DNA from: Puccinia triticina
Lineage: Eukaryota > Basidiomycota > Pucciniomycetes > Pucciniales > Pucciniaceae
Direction of reading: 5' to 3'
Assembly (NCBI RefSeq): GCF_026914185.1
Contig: NC_070568.1
Coordinates: 4,732,001 to 4,796,000, forward strand
DNA: 64,000 nt
The notes under the pieces are model-generated. The model had not been told where the DNA came from, did not search any database, and saw only the letters and a list, made by a program, of their open reading frames with translations. Both the position numbers and the translations under genes were made by a program. Below are positions 10,651-23,500 of the stretch, piece after piece. Positions within the stretch are counted from its first letter, which is position 1, and each line of letters starts with the position of its first letter.

Positions 10651-13579
10651 ATGTCTGTCATGAAGAAGAAGATGGAAAACATCTTACGCATCAAGGAGGT
10701 GATGGGCGACTCGATCGCCGAAATCACCATCATCAACGCACTCCACCTCCACGACAACGACTTCGAGAAAACACTCAACTACATCCTCGAGGGGAACTGC
10801 GAAGAGCAGGACCAGCTGCGCCAGTCGATCACCGATGCATTCACCACCACCCCCATCCGAGCGAACAGCCAATGGCCATCAGCCAACGGTCAGTCTCCAT
10901 CCCATCAGAACCCATACACTAGCAACTGATGCTGGCTCCCACATATCATCAGACTGGAATCAACTGCCTCCAGTGTAAGCAAGCAACTTGGCCGACGGAA
11001 GAAGAAAGAGATCCCCACGCTGATCATTCTCTCCCGATCAGCAAACCCACACAGACAGACTACAACCCAACACTAGACCCCACCAGCGAAGCCCGGGAAC
11101 CCCTCGTGCTGCCCAACTCGCCCCCCAAAGGCTCATACCAACCGCTGACAGTCACCGGCCAAACCACGCCCACCGAAGACTTGCGCTCCTCCACCCAGCC
11201 ATTCCCCACAAGCGCAGCCACGAACCGGCTGAAAGGCCCGGCGAGCAGCGAGCCGACGCTTAGCCAGTCCTCGGCAGCCGCAGTCAAGAACACCAACAAC
11301 CCGGGATCGACAGCAGAAATCCAGCTGATCGATGATAGTCCGGAGAAGCGCTACGAGGCCGAGCTCAATGCGGCCATCGAGGCCAGCCTCGCCGCCGACC
11401 CTGCCCTCCCCAACCCCTCCCAGAACCTCCCCGCACTCGACCCCACCTCGGCCACCCTCAAGGATCTCTCCGCCGAGGACGAACAGATGAGCAAGGCGCT
11501 CGAGGAAAGCTTGGCTATGAGCGGCTCCCGCACCCTCGAGGCCGACGCCAAGTTCTCCCATCCCCCACCCACCAAACGCCAACGGGCTCCTGCAACGTAT
11601 GTTCACTCCCCCCCAAATAATAAGTATCCTCAGCCTGTGACTGAAGTGGCGTGGCTTGGAAACATAGACCGACGGCTCTGCGAGTCCATAACCCCCATCT
11701 GGTCTTCCTCCCCTGTCTCCTCTCGGCCATGTATGCCGCCCGGCCCTTCCGCGACCGCATCCTCGCCTTCCAGCCCACACTGCAACTGGTCAGTCAAGAG
11801 CTGATCGAACACGATATCGATGGACTATGGAATGGGAAGAGCAGCTGGCGGTCTGGCGACAACTGGTCCGAGAAAGCACAGGCCTCAGAAAGTCTGTATA
11901 TACCTACTTTTTTTTCCTGCTCCTTTGGAAAAAATAAAATAAAACTGATTTTGGGGCCGCATCCGAAGTTATCCTGGCCGTCCAACGCCTATTTGCGGCA
12001 ATGACTCACACAAAAAGGGCCTACTTGGATGTCCAAGAGTTGTCGCTATTGCTCGGTTACGAGGAGGGAGAGATGATCAGCTGGTCGCTCAACGAGCCCA
12101 ACAAGGGCTGCAATCGGACGTACGAGACTATCGCCGAGGCCTGGCGCGAACTCGCCTGGTCCCGAGTCAATCCCGGGACCCCAAAGCCTTCTTCTTCTGA
12201 CCCGATCAACCCGGAACTTCTGCTCGAATACGAAGACGAACTCCGGTAGGTGTGACTCTGCTCTGACCAGCCCCTCTTCTACACATATCCTAACCCTTTC
12301 GACTGGATTATGTAGACTGTTCCATTGGAAGGGACATAAACTTACTCTCCCGTTAGCCGAGGAAGAGGACGACGGTCTAGCGGAAGAGATCAGCAAGGCG
12401 ACTGCAGACAACTCGACGACCAGTCTGACGCTGAATGCGAGCGGCGAGTGCGGCAGCAGTCTGAACGAGATCTACGCATGTATCGATGCGCAGGTATGGC
12501 TGCCCGAGATGGGCCAGGCGCATTTCCTGGACGGCAGTTCGCAAGTGATCGCCTTCGAGATCGACCGGCGAGCCTCCTCCTCGTCGTCTTCTTCCTTCGC
12601 AGGAGGAGCAGGAACCGGGGTGTTTGGGGACGAGCTCAGGAAGCCTTTCGCCCTCCATCCCTGCTTTTGGGTCGACCGTTATCTCCTCCAGAACCGCCAT
12701 GCTATCGCCAGGCTTCGCGACGAAATCTCGCGCATCGAGGGCGAGGCTGATGTCTCCCTTGCGAGACGCAATCAACTGACTATGGCCGGGGTCCGTCCTC
12801 TTTCGTCCTTCATCCTCCTTTATCCGCTCTAACCCATCTTTCTTTCTCTACTCACACACCGGCATTGCGCTGGCTGTATAGGATAAAGATCTTTTGTCGA
12901 CGCTCAAAGCTACCGTCGATTACCTCTCGGTCGAGAGCCAGTTCCTGACGCCCAGCTTGGGCGAAAGGGAGACGAAGAAGAAAGCGATGCTAGCGAAGTT
13001 CCAGGCCTCGTTAGCCCGCTTAGAGGCCGAACTAACGAGTGAGCTTTTGTTGTGTCCCCAAAATAATAATCCTCATTTACTTAGCGTGTATGTGTGTGTA
13101 TGGGACAGGTCTGGACGACCGGGCAAAGACGGCGCTGGCGGAGGCAAAGGCGGTCTTCGATGTCGACGAGATGCGAGTCGTCGGGCCGCACGAACTGGCC
13201 GCCGTCGTCGTCTCCGACGGCTTCTCGGGCCGCGAGCATATGTGGACTTATGTCAAGGCCGAAGATGGTCGGTGGTTCAAGTCGCTCGATCAATCTGTCA
13301 CCGAGGTGCCTCCCTTTCTACCTCCCTCCTTCCCTCTCTGCCCTTCTCCCGACAAGAAATAAGACACTTTGGCTACTGCACCGTCTGTGCTCTCTCGTCG
13401 CTGGCTTCTTACCTCCGCCCTGTGTCCGTCTTTAGGTCTCCCTCGAAACCGTCCTCTCAGATCCCGCCGGCCTGCACATGAACAGCGGCCATATCTTCGC
13501 CATATACGTCCTTAAACCTGCATCCGAAGAACCGGGCCCACCGGACTCATCAACCATCAAACTGCCCTCGCATCTTGAG
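10651..13579 (+). CDS. USP25/USP28-like UBA-UIM-UIM-USP protein lacking the catalytic Cys
   Basis: Start ATG at 10651. An N-terminal UBA-like helix bundle (ENILRIKEVMGDS to TLNYILEG) is followed by a disordered linker, two UIMs (EAELNAAIEASLA and DEQMSKALEESLA) and a USP domain. This order is that of human USP25/USP28. The Cys box should read GL.N.GNTCWF but here reads PTALRVHNPHLVFLPCLL: the nucleophile position is His and the preceding Gly-Asn-Thr is changed. The His box is recognisable (GREHMWTYV, then SLDQSVTEV). Predicted: a ubiquitin-binding pseudo-deubiquitinase. Clear exons: to 11596, 11668-11891, 11969-12245, 12316-12790, 12882-13038, 13109-13305 and 13436-13579, all phase-consistent. 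The junction between 10880 and 11042 is uncertain: the strong donor GTCAGT fits a different phase from the strong acceptor at 11041. If the next intron is retained, translation stops at 13593. Confidence 0.82.
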
Positions 13580-13658
13580 GTGAGCACATGAACAGTCATC
13601 GGAAAAAAAAAAAAAAAACTTGGCCATGGGATTGATTTTGAATGGTATATGTATATAG

Positions 13659-15413
13659 GAAGCCATCACGAAAGATAACGAGTTGTTCGGGGCCGAGGTT
13701 CTTGAGGCGAGCACGATTTTCCAACAGGAAGTGGTCTACGGGCCGTCGACACTGGTGGAGGATGTAGAGATGAGAGGAGCGGGAGACTCTCCACGGTCGG
13801 ATGTCGCCGACGCGGGCGGGCTGGACCTCGACATGGCCCTCCCGGACGATCCTCCGAGCACATCGTCCATCGGCCCCCCGCTGCGACTCTCCGGCGGCGC
13901 CCGGTCTCCCTGCATCGACAATCTCTCCGACGATGATGACGACGAGGAGAGCGAGCTCGACCCCGATGATGATGATGATCTCGATGATGGGGACCGCGTC
14001 GAGCTCGGCTTCCTCCAGAAAGTCTCTAGGCCGTTGGATGTCCGGGCGATCACTGGAAAAGTCGGCGGCCGACCCGTGAGCTTCTTCTACCCTCTCTCCC
14101 CTGGTTTATCTGATGTGTTTAACGCCTTTCGGGTGCGCAGATCTGGCTCGATCCTGAGAACCCGTTGGATCCTTCTTTGACGGCCTGTCCTTCGTGCGAC
14201 TCGCCGATGAAGTTCCTGATGCAGGTCAGAGCCCCACCCCCTTTTTTTAGTAATCCTGCTGGTTCTCCTCGACGACTCTCTGACCATCGAGAAAGATTGG
14301 GGTTGGTTTAGTTGAACGCCCCGGACGATGCGGTCCCGGAGGCCTATTTCCGCACGCTCTACGTCTTCATCTGTCCCCGCTTCGCCTGTCTTAAACGGTC
14401 CCTTGACTCGCCCTCAGGGTCGAGGTCGGGGTCGACGTCGGTCGTCAAAGTCTTCAGGACACAGCGCCCGCAGTCCGCCCCAATCCCTGCCTCTTCTCGT
14501 ACGCACAAAGCCAACAATAAGCCGAAAGGGGTCGATCGGGCGTTGTTTCGTGAATGGGAAATCGTGTGCGATGAGGAGCCGGCTGATACTATTGCTGGCC
14601 AACTCGAATCTCTTGGCTGTCAGTCGGTCTTGTTTTTATTTGATGGGCGATCTGGGACCACAGACTGATCGGGTCTCGGAGCGTGTACACAGTCAACAAC
14701 CAGCAGAAATTCGAGATCGACTCGAAGAAGAAGCCGCAGCAGAAGAAAGCAGGAGTGCTCGACCCGGATGAGGCGGTGAAGGAGACGAAAGCGCTCGTGG
14801 ACGACGCGTTCTTGCACTTCCAGTCGCGCATCTCTCGGGCGCCGACGCAGATCCTCAGGTAAGAAAACCCTCCGTATTGAGATGATCAATCTCGAGAGGA
14901 ACTCTGACAGAAGAGAGTGGATGTTGCAGATATCTGCGCGTCAAATCGCCCGAGATCGAGCCCCTGTGGGCTGCCGACACGTCCCCCCAATCCCTCCAAC
15001 ACACTCTGGCTGAACACCGTTTCTGCCAGACGTGCGGCGCTCAACGGACCCCGGAGTTCCAGATCATCCCCACCTTGCTCTCCAGTCTCTCGCCCCCTTC
15101 GTCCGCCCCCGTCCTTGTAGAAGAAAACGTCCCACCAACAATCGGCGATGGGCGGCGGAAGGGATCGCAAGAAGAGGATGAGGACGGGATGGACTTCGGG
15201 ACGATTGTCGTCTTCACGTGTCCCCGCTCTTGTTGCCCGACCCCCGTCCCCTCCGCCGCCGCCTCTCTCGTCCCCCCGCGTGATCCTGTCCTTCCTTCTC
15301 CCCCCCATCCTGTCTCCTCCGATACGCGTCCCGGGCCCGGGCCTTGGACCCAAGAATGCGCACTCGTCCAGCTCTTCTCCGACCATTCCGTCTTCCCTTG
15401 TCGGCAGAACTGA
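13659..15413 (+). CDS. TSR4: TSR4 / PDCD2-like ribosome-assembly protein, in frame with the USP gene
   Basis: Exons 13659-14075, 14141-14224, 14312-14618, 14693-14858 and 14930-15413 close in phase. An acidic stretch is followed by VELGFLQKV, then KVGGRPIWLDPENP, two CxxC pairs (CPSC and later FCQTCG), YFRTLYVFICPRFAC and SVVKVFRTQ; the C-terminal half has PTQILRYLR, LW, EFQIIPTLL and MDFGTIVVFTC. This is the PDCD2/Tsr4 pattern, a dedicated chaperone of ribosomal protein uS5 (Rps2) in 40S assembly. There is no stop between the last USP exon and this domain: after a normal 79-bp intron (13580-13658) one frame runs through. Either the two are one fusion gene, or TSR4 starts at an internal Met (13770 or 13833) with its promoter inside the USP gene. 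Confidence 0.9.
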
Positions 15414-16386
15414 CCCCTCCACACTCCAAAAAACGCCCCCACAAACAGCCGCCTCCAACCCTGCCTCCGCAACTGCGCGCCTTGTTTTTCTCCTCAAAAA
15501 AGAGTGGTGCTTGTATTCTAGAAAACCCCGACTTGAATTTTTGGATATGGGTGAGGCTTTGTTCAAGAGGGGGAAGTGGGTGGGATTGGACTAAGCACCC
15601 GAAAGTTCGCGGGGGTCCCAGTTGGTTCCCTTTGCCCTCACTTCCACCGGCCACAACCTCGATTTCGGTGCTTGCGCCAGAGGGCGCTTCTGAGAAGCAG
15701 ACTGTCACAATTAAAATCTCAGAGAGGGTGTCGATCAACGCGCCTTCTCTCAAGGTCTCAGTTCTGATTGCCATTAAAAATCCTCTTCTCCAATGATTTG
15801 AGTTTTTCCGTAGTGACGAAACCATCATAAGCCCTCATACTTGGGGTTGTATTCATATTTTTCTGTCTTTTGTGTTATGATGGGAATTCATGCCAATAAC
15901 CCTCTGAGTCATGAATTCTTGCAAGGGACAAATCAAAATAAACACAACTCGGCGGATCAGATGTTTGGGTATTCTCTGCAGGAGCAGCCCAACTGGGAGG
16001 ACCTCGATAGGTCGGAAAATTACTCATTCTGGGGTTAGTTTTGAGATTTGCACCCCCTTGGAATAAGGTTGTGAGCGGGGATTGAGAGTGAGACTACCGG
16101 ATGTGGGTGCGCGGGGGTGTTTTTACATTCTGCCCTTTAAAATTTACACGCTCAGACTTTACATCGTGTGAAGTTCAAGGAAGTAACTGCAAAATTACAT
16201 GGAAGGGGTGAGTTTTACATGTGGCGGGATTTACATGCTTGTGTCACTGTAAAGGTGTACCATGTAAAATTCTCCCACCCTGTTTTAAAAAGATTAGGGA
16301 GACAGTATATTGCGGGATAGACAAGGAAGGCAGCGGAAGGGCGGAGGGTTTGGCGCTTTATAGTTGAAGGCCGACTTTCAGCATAG
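15414..16386. other. Convergent 3' regions, no firm gene
   Basis: This lies between the TSR4 stop and the VPS35 stop. A plus-strand frame at 15841-16038 ends in a hydrophilic tail (NWEDLDRSENYSFWG) but has no recognisable relatives and no supporting structure. A small inverted pair around TTTACATG (about 16206-16222 against 16262-16281) may be the scar of an old MITE. Confidence 0.4.
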
Positions 16387-19300
16387 CTACATGATCATCA
16401 TCATCGACCCACCATAAAGAAAGATCAGAGAGAGACAGAAGGAGAGAAAAGTCAATGCCACGTAGGAATAAGGGGGAGAGGTCGAAGAACACAAAAGGGA
16501 CAAACCAGCTGAGATATCGATTTCCTCGAATTTAGCGAGTCCCTCACCCTCACCATTCAGGATGATTTCCTTCCTCGCATGTATATATTTCAGTTGGTTC
16601 CTGAAATGTTTGAGGACGGATTCAGGTGTATGAACTCCTTCGAATAATCCAGAGTTAATCGTTGAGGGGTTCGGGATTAGAACCCCATCCGCGCCTTGGA
16701 TCGAGTCTAAGTTGGAGGTGATCAGCTCGACTAATGAGTTCAAGTGCTTCGTTGATACCTATGCGTCTCATAACAAGCCATGCATTCTACAATCAGCTTG
16801 CCAAAATCCTTGACAGTAAGCACAAAACTGGATATAACACTTACAGCTTCGTTATGCCTTTCGAAATAATAAATGTACTGGTCCAATGCGTCACAGTAGA
16901 GCTGGACGCTAGTGAGTTCATCGATACTACTAGTCGCAATCCTGAGGGATTTCTGAAGACATTCGAGGACCCTTTTGCCGTCTCTCAAGAGTTCCTTATC
17001 GGGGCCGGCGTCGGACTCCGGTCCGAGTTTCTCGGTCTGCCACCAGAGATGGCTGGCAAGGGCCACGGCAGTAGCTTGGTGACTTTTCTTCAGGAGCTTG
17101 GCCCCATGCAAGGCTGCTTTGGTGATCAAGGTGTCATAGTTATCAGGCCCGAAGACCCGGGAAGCTTGCAGGGTGCCGATAATCAGGACGATCGCTTGGA
17201 GCTGGGCCCGACTCTCTGAGATCGATTCCTCGTAGATCGTGAACGCCTGCACTGCGAACTCGTAAGCCAGCTCTTCCAGCCCTGCCGCATCGGCTGCTTG
17301 GAGCGCTTGTAGATATAGCCGTAGACAGATCTCCGAGGATTCCACGCGGTTGTAGAGCACTGATAACACCTGGTGTATCCACTTGAATAGCGCCGTTATT
17401 TTCGTGTCCCAATCTGCTTTGTGATGCTGTCGATAGTTGTATCGTTGGGCTAATTTCAGTGCACAAATTGCTAGGGGTGGATACGTCCATCGTATTCGGT
17501 CTCCTCCCTCGCTGAACGCTTTCCTGGCTTCTTGAAGAAGCTACAAAAAGCACAAGATTTTTTTGCCTCAGTTTCCCGCAGGATGATAACAAAAAAAAAA
17601 ACCCCGCGAGAGGGACTTCTCACCTTGGCATGCACATCCAAGTCATCATTGTGTAATAGATGAACCATTCGGGCCAGCCAGCCCTGCTCTTCAGCCATTT
17701 CTTCAGGGTCATAGGTTTGTTGACCTCTAGATCCCATAGGCTGACGATGTCCCATTTGAGTAGGCATTCCTACCCCAGCGTCTCTCTGATCACGAACAAG
17801 TACATGGCACATATCCAAGACACCTTTGCAGTCGACCGGGTCGGCAATGTGAGTTTCATTCTTCAAAATCGAGGCGACGACGGAGTGGCCGATCGCGCGA
17901 CGCGATAGGAATGGCTGGACGAGCAGCAACTCTTGGAAGTTCGGTAAGGCAAGGAGAGTGAGTACGGTTAAATACGAGTTGATCGGGGCCAGCAAGAGCG
18001 CTAGAAGGTTTTGAATCGAAGCCGGATGGTGAAGATCTGGACTATCCGCATGCTCTTGCACTTTCATTTTCGCAAAGCCCAATACTTGGTCGACATATTC
18101 CAGTCGATCTGGATAGCAACTCAGAGCCAGGTTGGTTAGAGAGACGAGCAACGCCGTGACGTCTTGGATAGAAAGATCTGGTCGAGCCTAAGAGAAAGGA
18201 GCGGTAAGAAATAGAGAAATGGCACCACGAATGTATGAAAGATCAGCATGTTAAGAACTGACCCGAATCAGTTCAACAACTTGATGCCAAAATACTTCAA
18301 ACAAGGGCACATTTTCCGGTATTCCGCGAAATTTCCGAACTGGTTGGTTTTGGTTGCTTGGTCCAGCTTCTGGTGGTTGGATGGAAGCGACTGAAGAAGA
18401 GTTTGGGTCCTGAGATTCATCTACAGGTTTTGGGGGAGCAGGGAAGGATGAATGGCCGTTGACGTCCTTGAAGGCGGATTGTTCTTCAGTTGGTGCCCAG
18501 TCCGGATTAGAAAACTTTGAGTTCTGCTGTGACTTTGCTCGGGCTTCCTCGCGTTGCATCGTTTGCCAACGTACTTCCTTTTGAGCCTTGATCTTGGCCG
18601 CCAATCTACGCGCCGCTAGCTCCTCTTGTCGGCGAGTCTCCTCGGGCGATTCGTTCTCAGCCTCACGAGCTGCATAGGCGGCCAATCGGTCGATCAATGC
18701 GATCACGATCTGTTTGATGTTCACTTTTGGGTGGAGCTGTGCGGTGGCTGAGAGGAAGGGGCCCAGCGTCCGCAGATGAAAATCGTCTGTGAATACCTAG
18801 GGAACGACCAACGTCTATCAGTCGAGAATCTGAATCCGCGAAGCAGTGTCTCTCTCCCTGACCTGGATAACAACCTCCATCAGATACTCCTGAGCAATAG
18901 TATCTTTACAATTGACCACCTGTTCCAACACGGCCGGGAGAATCATTCCCTGATACATATCGAGATCGACTCCGTCTAGCTGACTCAGTCTGACGAGGTT
19001 CGTGCCGACTAAGATCCTGAGTTCCTTGCGTTCCATCTCCCTCTTCTCTCGATCCCTGCTCAGACCTTGGTGTTGAAGTCTGACCCAGAGCTTGTTCATC
19101 TCGATAAAGTTAGTGAGGACGAAGCCTAGTGAATCATGCAGGTTTCCGGAAGGACTGGCTCGGCCAAGTGGAGGTCAATAATGTCTTGAAATGGTCTGTC
19201 TAAGATTGGGGGTACGTTGAGACGGCAGTTACACACCCTGGAGCTAAACCTATCGGTAGATGATCTCGCGTCATACCACTCAGGTAGTGACGCAAGAACA

Positions 19301-19943
19301 GCCCCCGAGTGGGATGTTGAACACCACGGGTCATCTCCATCATATCCTTCATGATCTCCTTAACCGGTGCATCAGCGATCGACATATATACCGTCCCGAC
19401 TGTTATCATCAAATACTACGGACAATTGAAATCAGCCTTCGATTCCATCGCAATTGACGTTGTGTTTGTAAACATACTAGCCGAGGGACGATATTTCCAG
19501 CGTATTGAACTAATTCGTAGAGGTCTGCCAGGTGGTGTTTTCCCGATACGTGTGCGTCATAGAGATAAGCCGAGAGATGACGCAGCGCATCGAATACAGC
19601 CATATCTGCCGGACATAAAGGAAATATTTGGTCAGCATCCACATATCATAAATATATATTATTGCGGTTGGGCTGATGCAGATGGAGACCGGGACCGACA
19701 TAGCTCGTAGTACTGTTTCGGGCTTAAACTGCTGGTCCTCAGTTCGGCCAACATCGAGCTGGCGCTCTTCAAGGCATCCATGAGCTGATCGGCATCCTGT
19801 GTGGTGTGTTACGACGCACAGGTCAGTGAAGCAGATAGCCAGTCAAGTGAGATCATCCATACCAGCGATCGTTTCATTTGAACCAGTTGGATCTTGACAG
19901 TGGCCAGAGCCTCGGAGAGCAGTTTACCGTCGATGACATCCAT
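16387..19943 (-). CDS. VPS35: Retromer subunit VPS35
   Basis: Vps35 is the cargo-binding scaffold of retromer, which returns receptors from endosomes to the Golgi. The start at 19943 gives [17 protein letters not shown], then QMKRSL. Early exons are 19943-19863, 19796-19700, 19605-19478, then one beginning at 19415. The signature PRLYLM, which binds Vps26, is intact but split between exons by a phase-0 intron (PRL then YLM). Further family blocks follow in order: [25 protein letters not shown] with [96 protein letters not shown] charged insert of roughly 100 residues (from about 18640 to 18330) interrupts the mid-region compared with animal Vps35. The C-terminus is assigned to the frame stopping at 16387. 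At least nine exons. Confidence 0.93.
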
Positions 19944-20598
19944 TCTTCAGTAGGCTTTGATCGGGTTGCAGCTGGATGGGTATCACCACCTATCGCCACA
20001 ACAATGCTCTACTGACCCTCCCGAACTCCCGGGGGAACCCCGAGTCCACTCCGTAGGACCGGCTTGTCCCTTCTGCAATGGTAACTCAAGTTATCAAGAG
20101 CAGCAAAAGTGAAGGCATGAGGAAGCAAGGATCAAATAAAATAAAACCAGCCTATGTTGGTTTTTTTCAATCGTGCCAAACCAGCACGGATATCGACGGC
20201 ATCTGCCGCGGTCCGGACTGAGCATATATTCTGAGGTGGCTAGAGAGGAGAAAATATAATGAAACAAAATGAAGAGAACAAGGAATTAGAGATAAGGAGA
20301 CATGAATAGAATTTGAAGATAAGAGTATGAACTTGTTTAGGCAACAAAATTGCACAAGATAGAGAGAATGAACTGTGGATTTATGTGGAATGAAATTGAA
20401 GTTGATTTGATCTTGATTGATGAAGTTATTTTATAAATGAGTTGAAGGTGATTTGAGGTTGAGAGTGAGAAAGAATGAGAGAAACAAGAGTTAGGTAGAA
20501 TGGTAAAGAGAAGAGAGAACAGGATAAGATGAAAGATTGAAAAGAACTGAACTCAGGCAGAGGAGAAGCAGCACAACTATCTTGTGATTTTCAGATTA
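19944..20598. other. No gene seen; purine-rich on the + strand
   Basis: This holds the VPS35 5' region and the 3' flank of the next gene. From about 20230 to 20560 the plus strand is strongly A/G-rich (GAGAAAG, GAGAGA words), a simple-sequence-like composition with no coding content. Confidence 0.45.
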
Positions 20599-23500
20599 TC
20601 AAAAGGGAACCCCCATAGATTCACGGGGTCTAAGGGAATCTCCTCCAAGAAGTTGATCTACTACACAATTCTTCTGAAAAGAATACTCATAACGTTTTAT
20701 AAACCTTGTCAAGCTTTCATTGTTGATAAGATCATCTATTTGTCTATTAATTTCTTGAAGCATAATGTAATTATGCAATTTCAAATTCTTGGGAGATTCA
20801 TTTAGTTGATCCTTTTCAATCATCAGGCTTCCTATCCTAGCAGCAAGCTCATGCCATTCTTCAGATGTTGGGGATGGTTGAGTTTCTCTGCGACACATTT
20901 CAAAATATGGTAACTCCTGTTTAATGATATGTACCCTTGCCCAGATATCACTTCTGTGAGAAATTGCTTTAAATTTCTCCATAAAGTTCCCACCAATTTT
21001 TTCTTCTTCCAGCAAATCTTGCCCATAATTTTCTCTAACAAAATCTAGAATCAAGAATAGAATATTGAGGTATATCTCTTTTCCTTTGATGTTGTCCAAA
21101 TCTCCAATTTTTACAAAGAGTTTAGCTATATCTGTAAGATACTCCTTCACTTCTAATATTTTGAGTTTGAGTTGATATGAACGTCTTCCTGGTGATTTAT
21201 CTGATTCTGATTTTCTTTCTAATATATGTATATATTTGTTTTTTTGGAAAAATGACTTGATTTTCAGTCTTGAAAATTCCTTTTGAATAGCTTCCAGATC
21301 CTTGTCAGCTTCTCCTTCTGCAGAATAGTCCAAGGTTGAAATAATGTGAAATCTATCATCAGTGATGAAATTTAGTGCAAGTAAACCATATTGTGCTATT
21401 CTTTTTTCTTTATTATCAAACACTTTTGATTCAAATCCAAGAAACAGAAAGGCAGAAAGCAGAAACAATTAGTTAAACACGTCAAAAAGTTTAAAATAAT
21501 GATTTAATTTAAATCATCTCTCACCTTTGTCAATATTTTTGTAGAAGCCAGCATTACTTCCAAGGGAATATGATATGTGTTTTATTGGAAAATTTAAATA
21601 TTTATTGTGGTAAGAAGGACCTTTATCTTGATGAGTAGCAAAGAACATAGCAATTGTGGAAATCTCTATGGTGTTTTCATGCTTGAAGAATTCCTTGTAG
21701 TCTTCAATAGTTATCAAATCATGTTTGTACATGAGATCAATTGTCAACAAAATCAAATTCTGGAGGACAATTCTTTTTTTATAATCAAGATCATCTTTGT
21801 TATCAACTGCTTTTTCAATTTCCAATAAACCAAAGCTATTTAGGACACAATTTAGCCTCTTGACCAAATCACTACATGTACTTCTTTCCAATGTCGTGGG
21901 TACTTTGCTGTGAATCTTCAAATTTAAAAAAATTTGGTAAGAAAATATCTTCTTTGATTTGAGCTTTATTTTCTCCATGGGGGAAGATCCTAACTGAAAG
22001 TAGATAAGCTGAGGAATATCTCCTTTTTTAACCCATTGGCTCATGATTGAATTTCCTCCACCCATTTCATTCAACTTGTTCTCCATATGTGGCAACAGTA
22101 GATCTTGAATGTGAATTAGATCTAGAAGATCATCTGAAATCTTGATGGTACCATGATTATTTTGTGCCAGTTGGCTGTTCAGAATCTCTCCTATGGCTCT
22201 TGCAACAGAAATTCGCAATGTCTTGAGTTCATAAATTAAATCCAGAACTTTCACTGTGATTTCAAGAATAAATTCAACTATCAATTTTCATGGAAAGAAG
22301 ACTACAGTTTAGATATGTTGAAGAAGAATTGTTCTTGGTCCACAACTTACATGGGTCCCATGATGCCATGGGCCTGATGTATCTGTAGTTTCTATTGTAG
22401 ACTATTTCAGCCAAATCAAAAGCTGAAGTTTTTATCAAAAAGTGGTAATCAGCTACAACAATTTCCTGATAAATTGGCCTGGTTTCTAGTAAGAAATACA
22501 AATCAGTGGAGAAAATACCTTCTATCTCTTCCTCCATCTCTTGGCTATTGAATTTCCCTGTGTAAGATATAGAATGGATCAGGTGGCCATAAACAATTTC
22601 TGCAAAGGATGAGTGAGCTTCTGACCTATTTCTGGTGATCCAATGTACTTTTCTATGGAACTGTTTATATCCATATCCAGTTGCCTAAAATCAAAATTTC
22701 CATCATCCAGAAGTTCCACTACATTTCTTTTGGTCAATTATCTGGGAGAAAGGGACTGATGATTATTCTTGAAATTTTCATGCATGTGTGACCTACCTGG
22801 TTGTAGTGATGCATGTTCAAATGCAGCTCTGAAGTATTTTTCATAGTTATATTCAAAGAAATTTCTGATGTATATGTCATAGGGATCTTGATGTAAGTTT
22901 TCATATTTGGCCCCATAATTTCCAACCATTTCCATGCTGTATGCATAATGGGAATATTCTTCAAGTCTCCGACTCCTGGTAAAGTAAAGATCAAAAAATA
23001 GTTAAAATATTGTTTTCAGAGATAATTGGCCCAGTTTGAAATTTGTCTGATTAATTTTTGCCAATGAGTCATGGTGATATGTGGGAATCATCCAGGTGAT
23101 AAACTTCATAGTCTTTTTGACCAGGAAAGGGTAATCTTAGCCTGGGAGTTTATAGATTGTTGGATGGGAGAGGGAGAGTATGGTTTCAATCCTTGCTGGT
23201 CAAATATCAAATCAAGAACTGAGATTTATCCCTTGGTTGAGCAAGGAATTCTCATTGGGGAGTATTTGGGGTATATTTATAATCCCTCTGGGCAGGAGAA
23301 ACCCTTTTTGTGTAAATTTTTGGCTATATCACCAGCTGGGAGGAATCCCTCCTGGCCTGGTCCACAATGTATTATTTGGCAGATTTTCAGACTTGGAGTT
23401 ACCATCCTGAGCTACTTGATCCACATTGAATGTGTAAAAGTTTTTCAGGATAAAAATTATAACTCTTCAAATGAAGAAGATATATCAAAAGGTTATGAAA

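Noticed and set aside
16120..16285. Inverted TTTACAT words suggesting a MITE
   Set aside because: The inverted segments are short and imperfect, and no target duplication was found.
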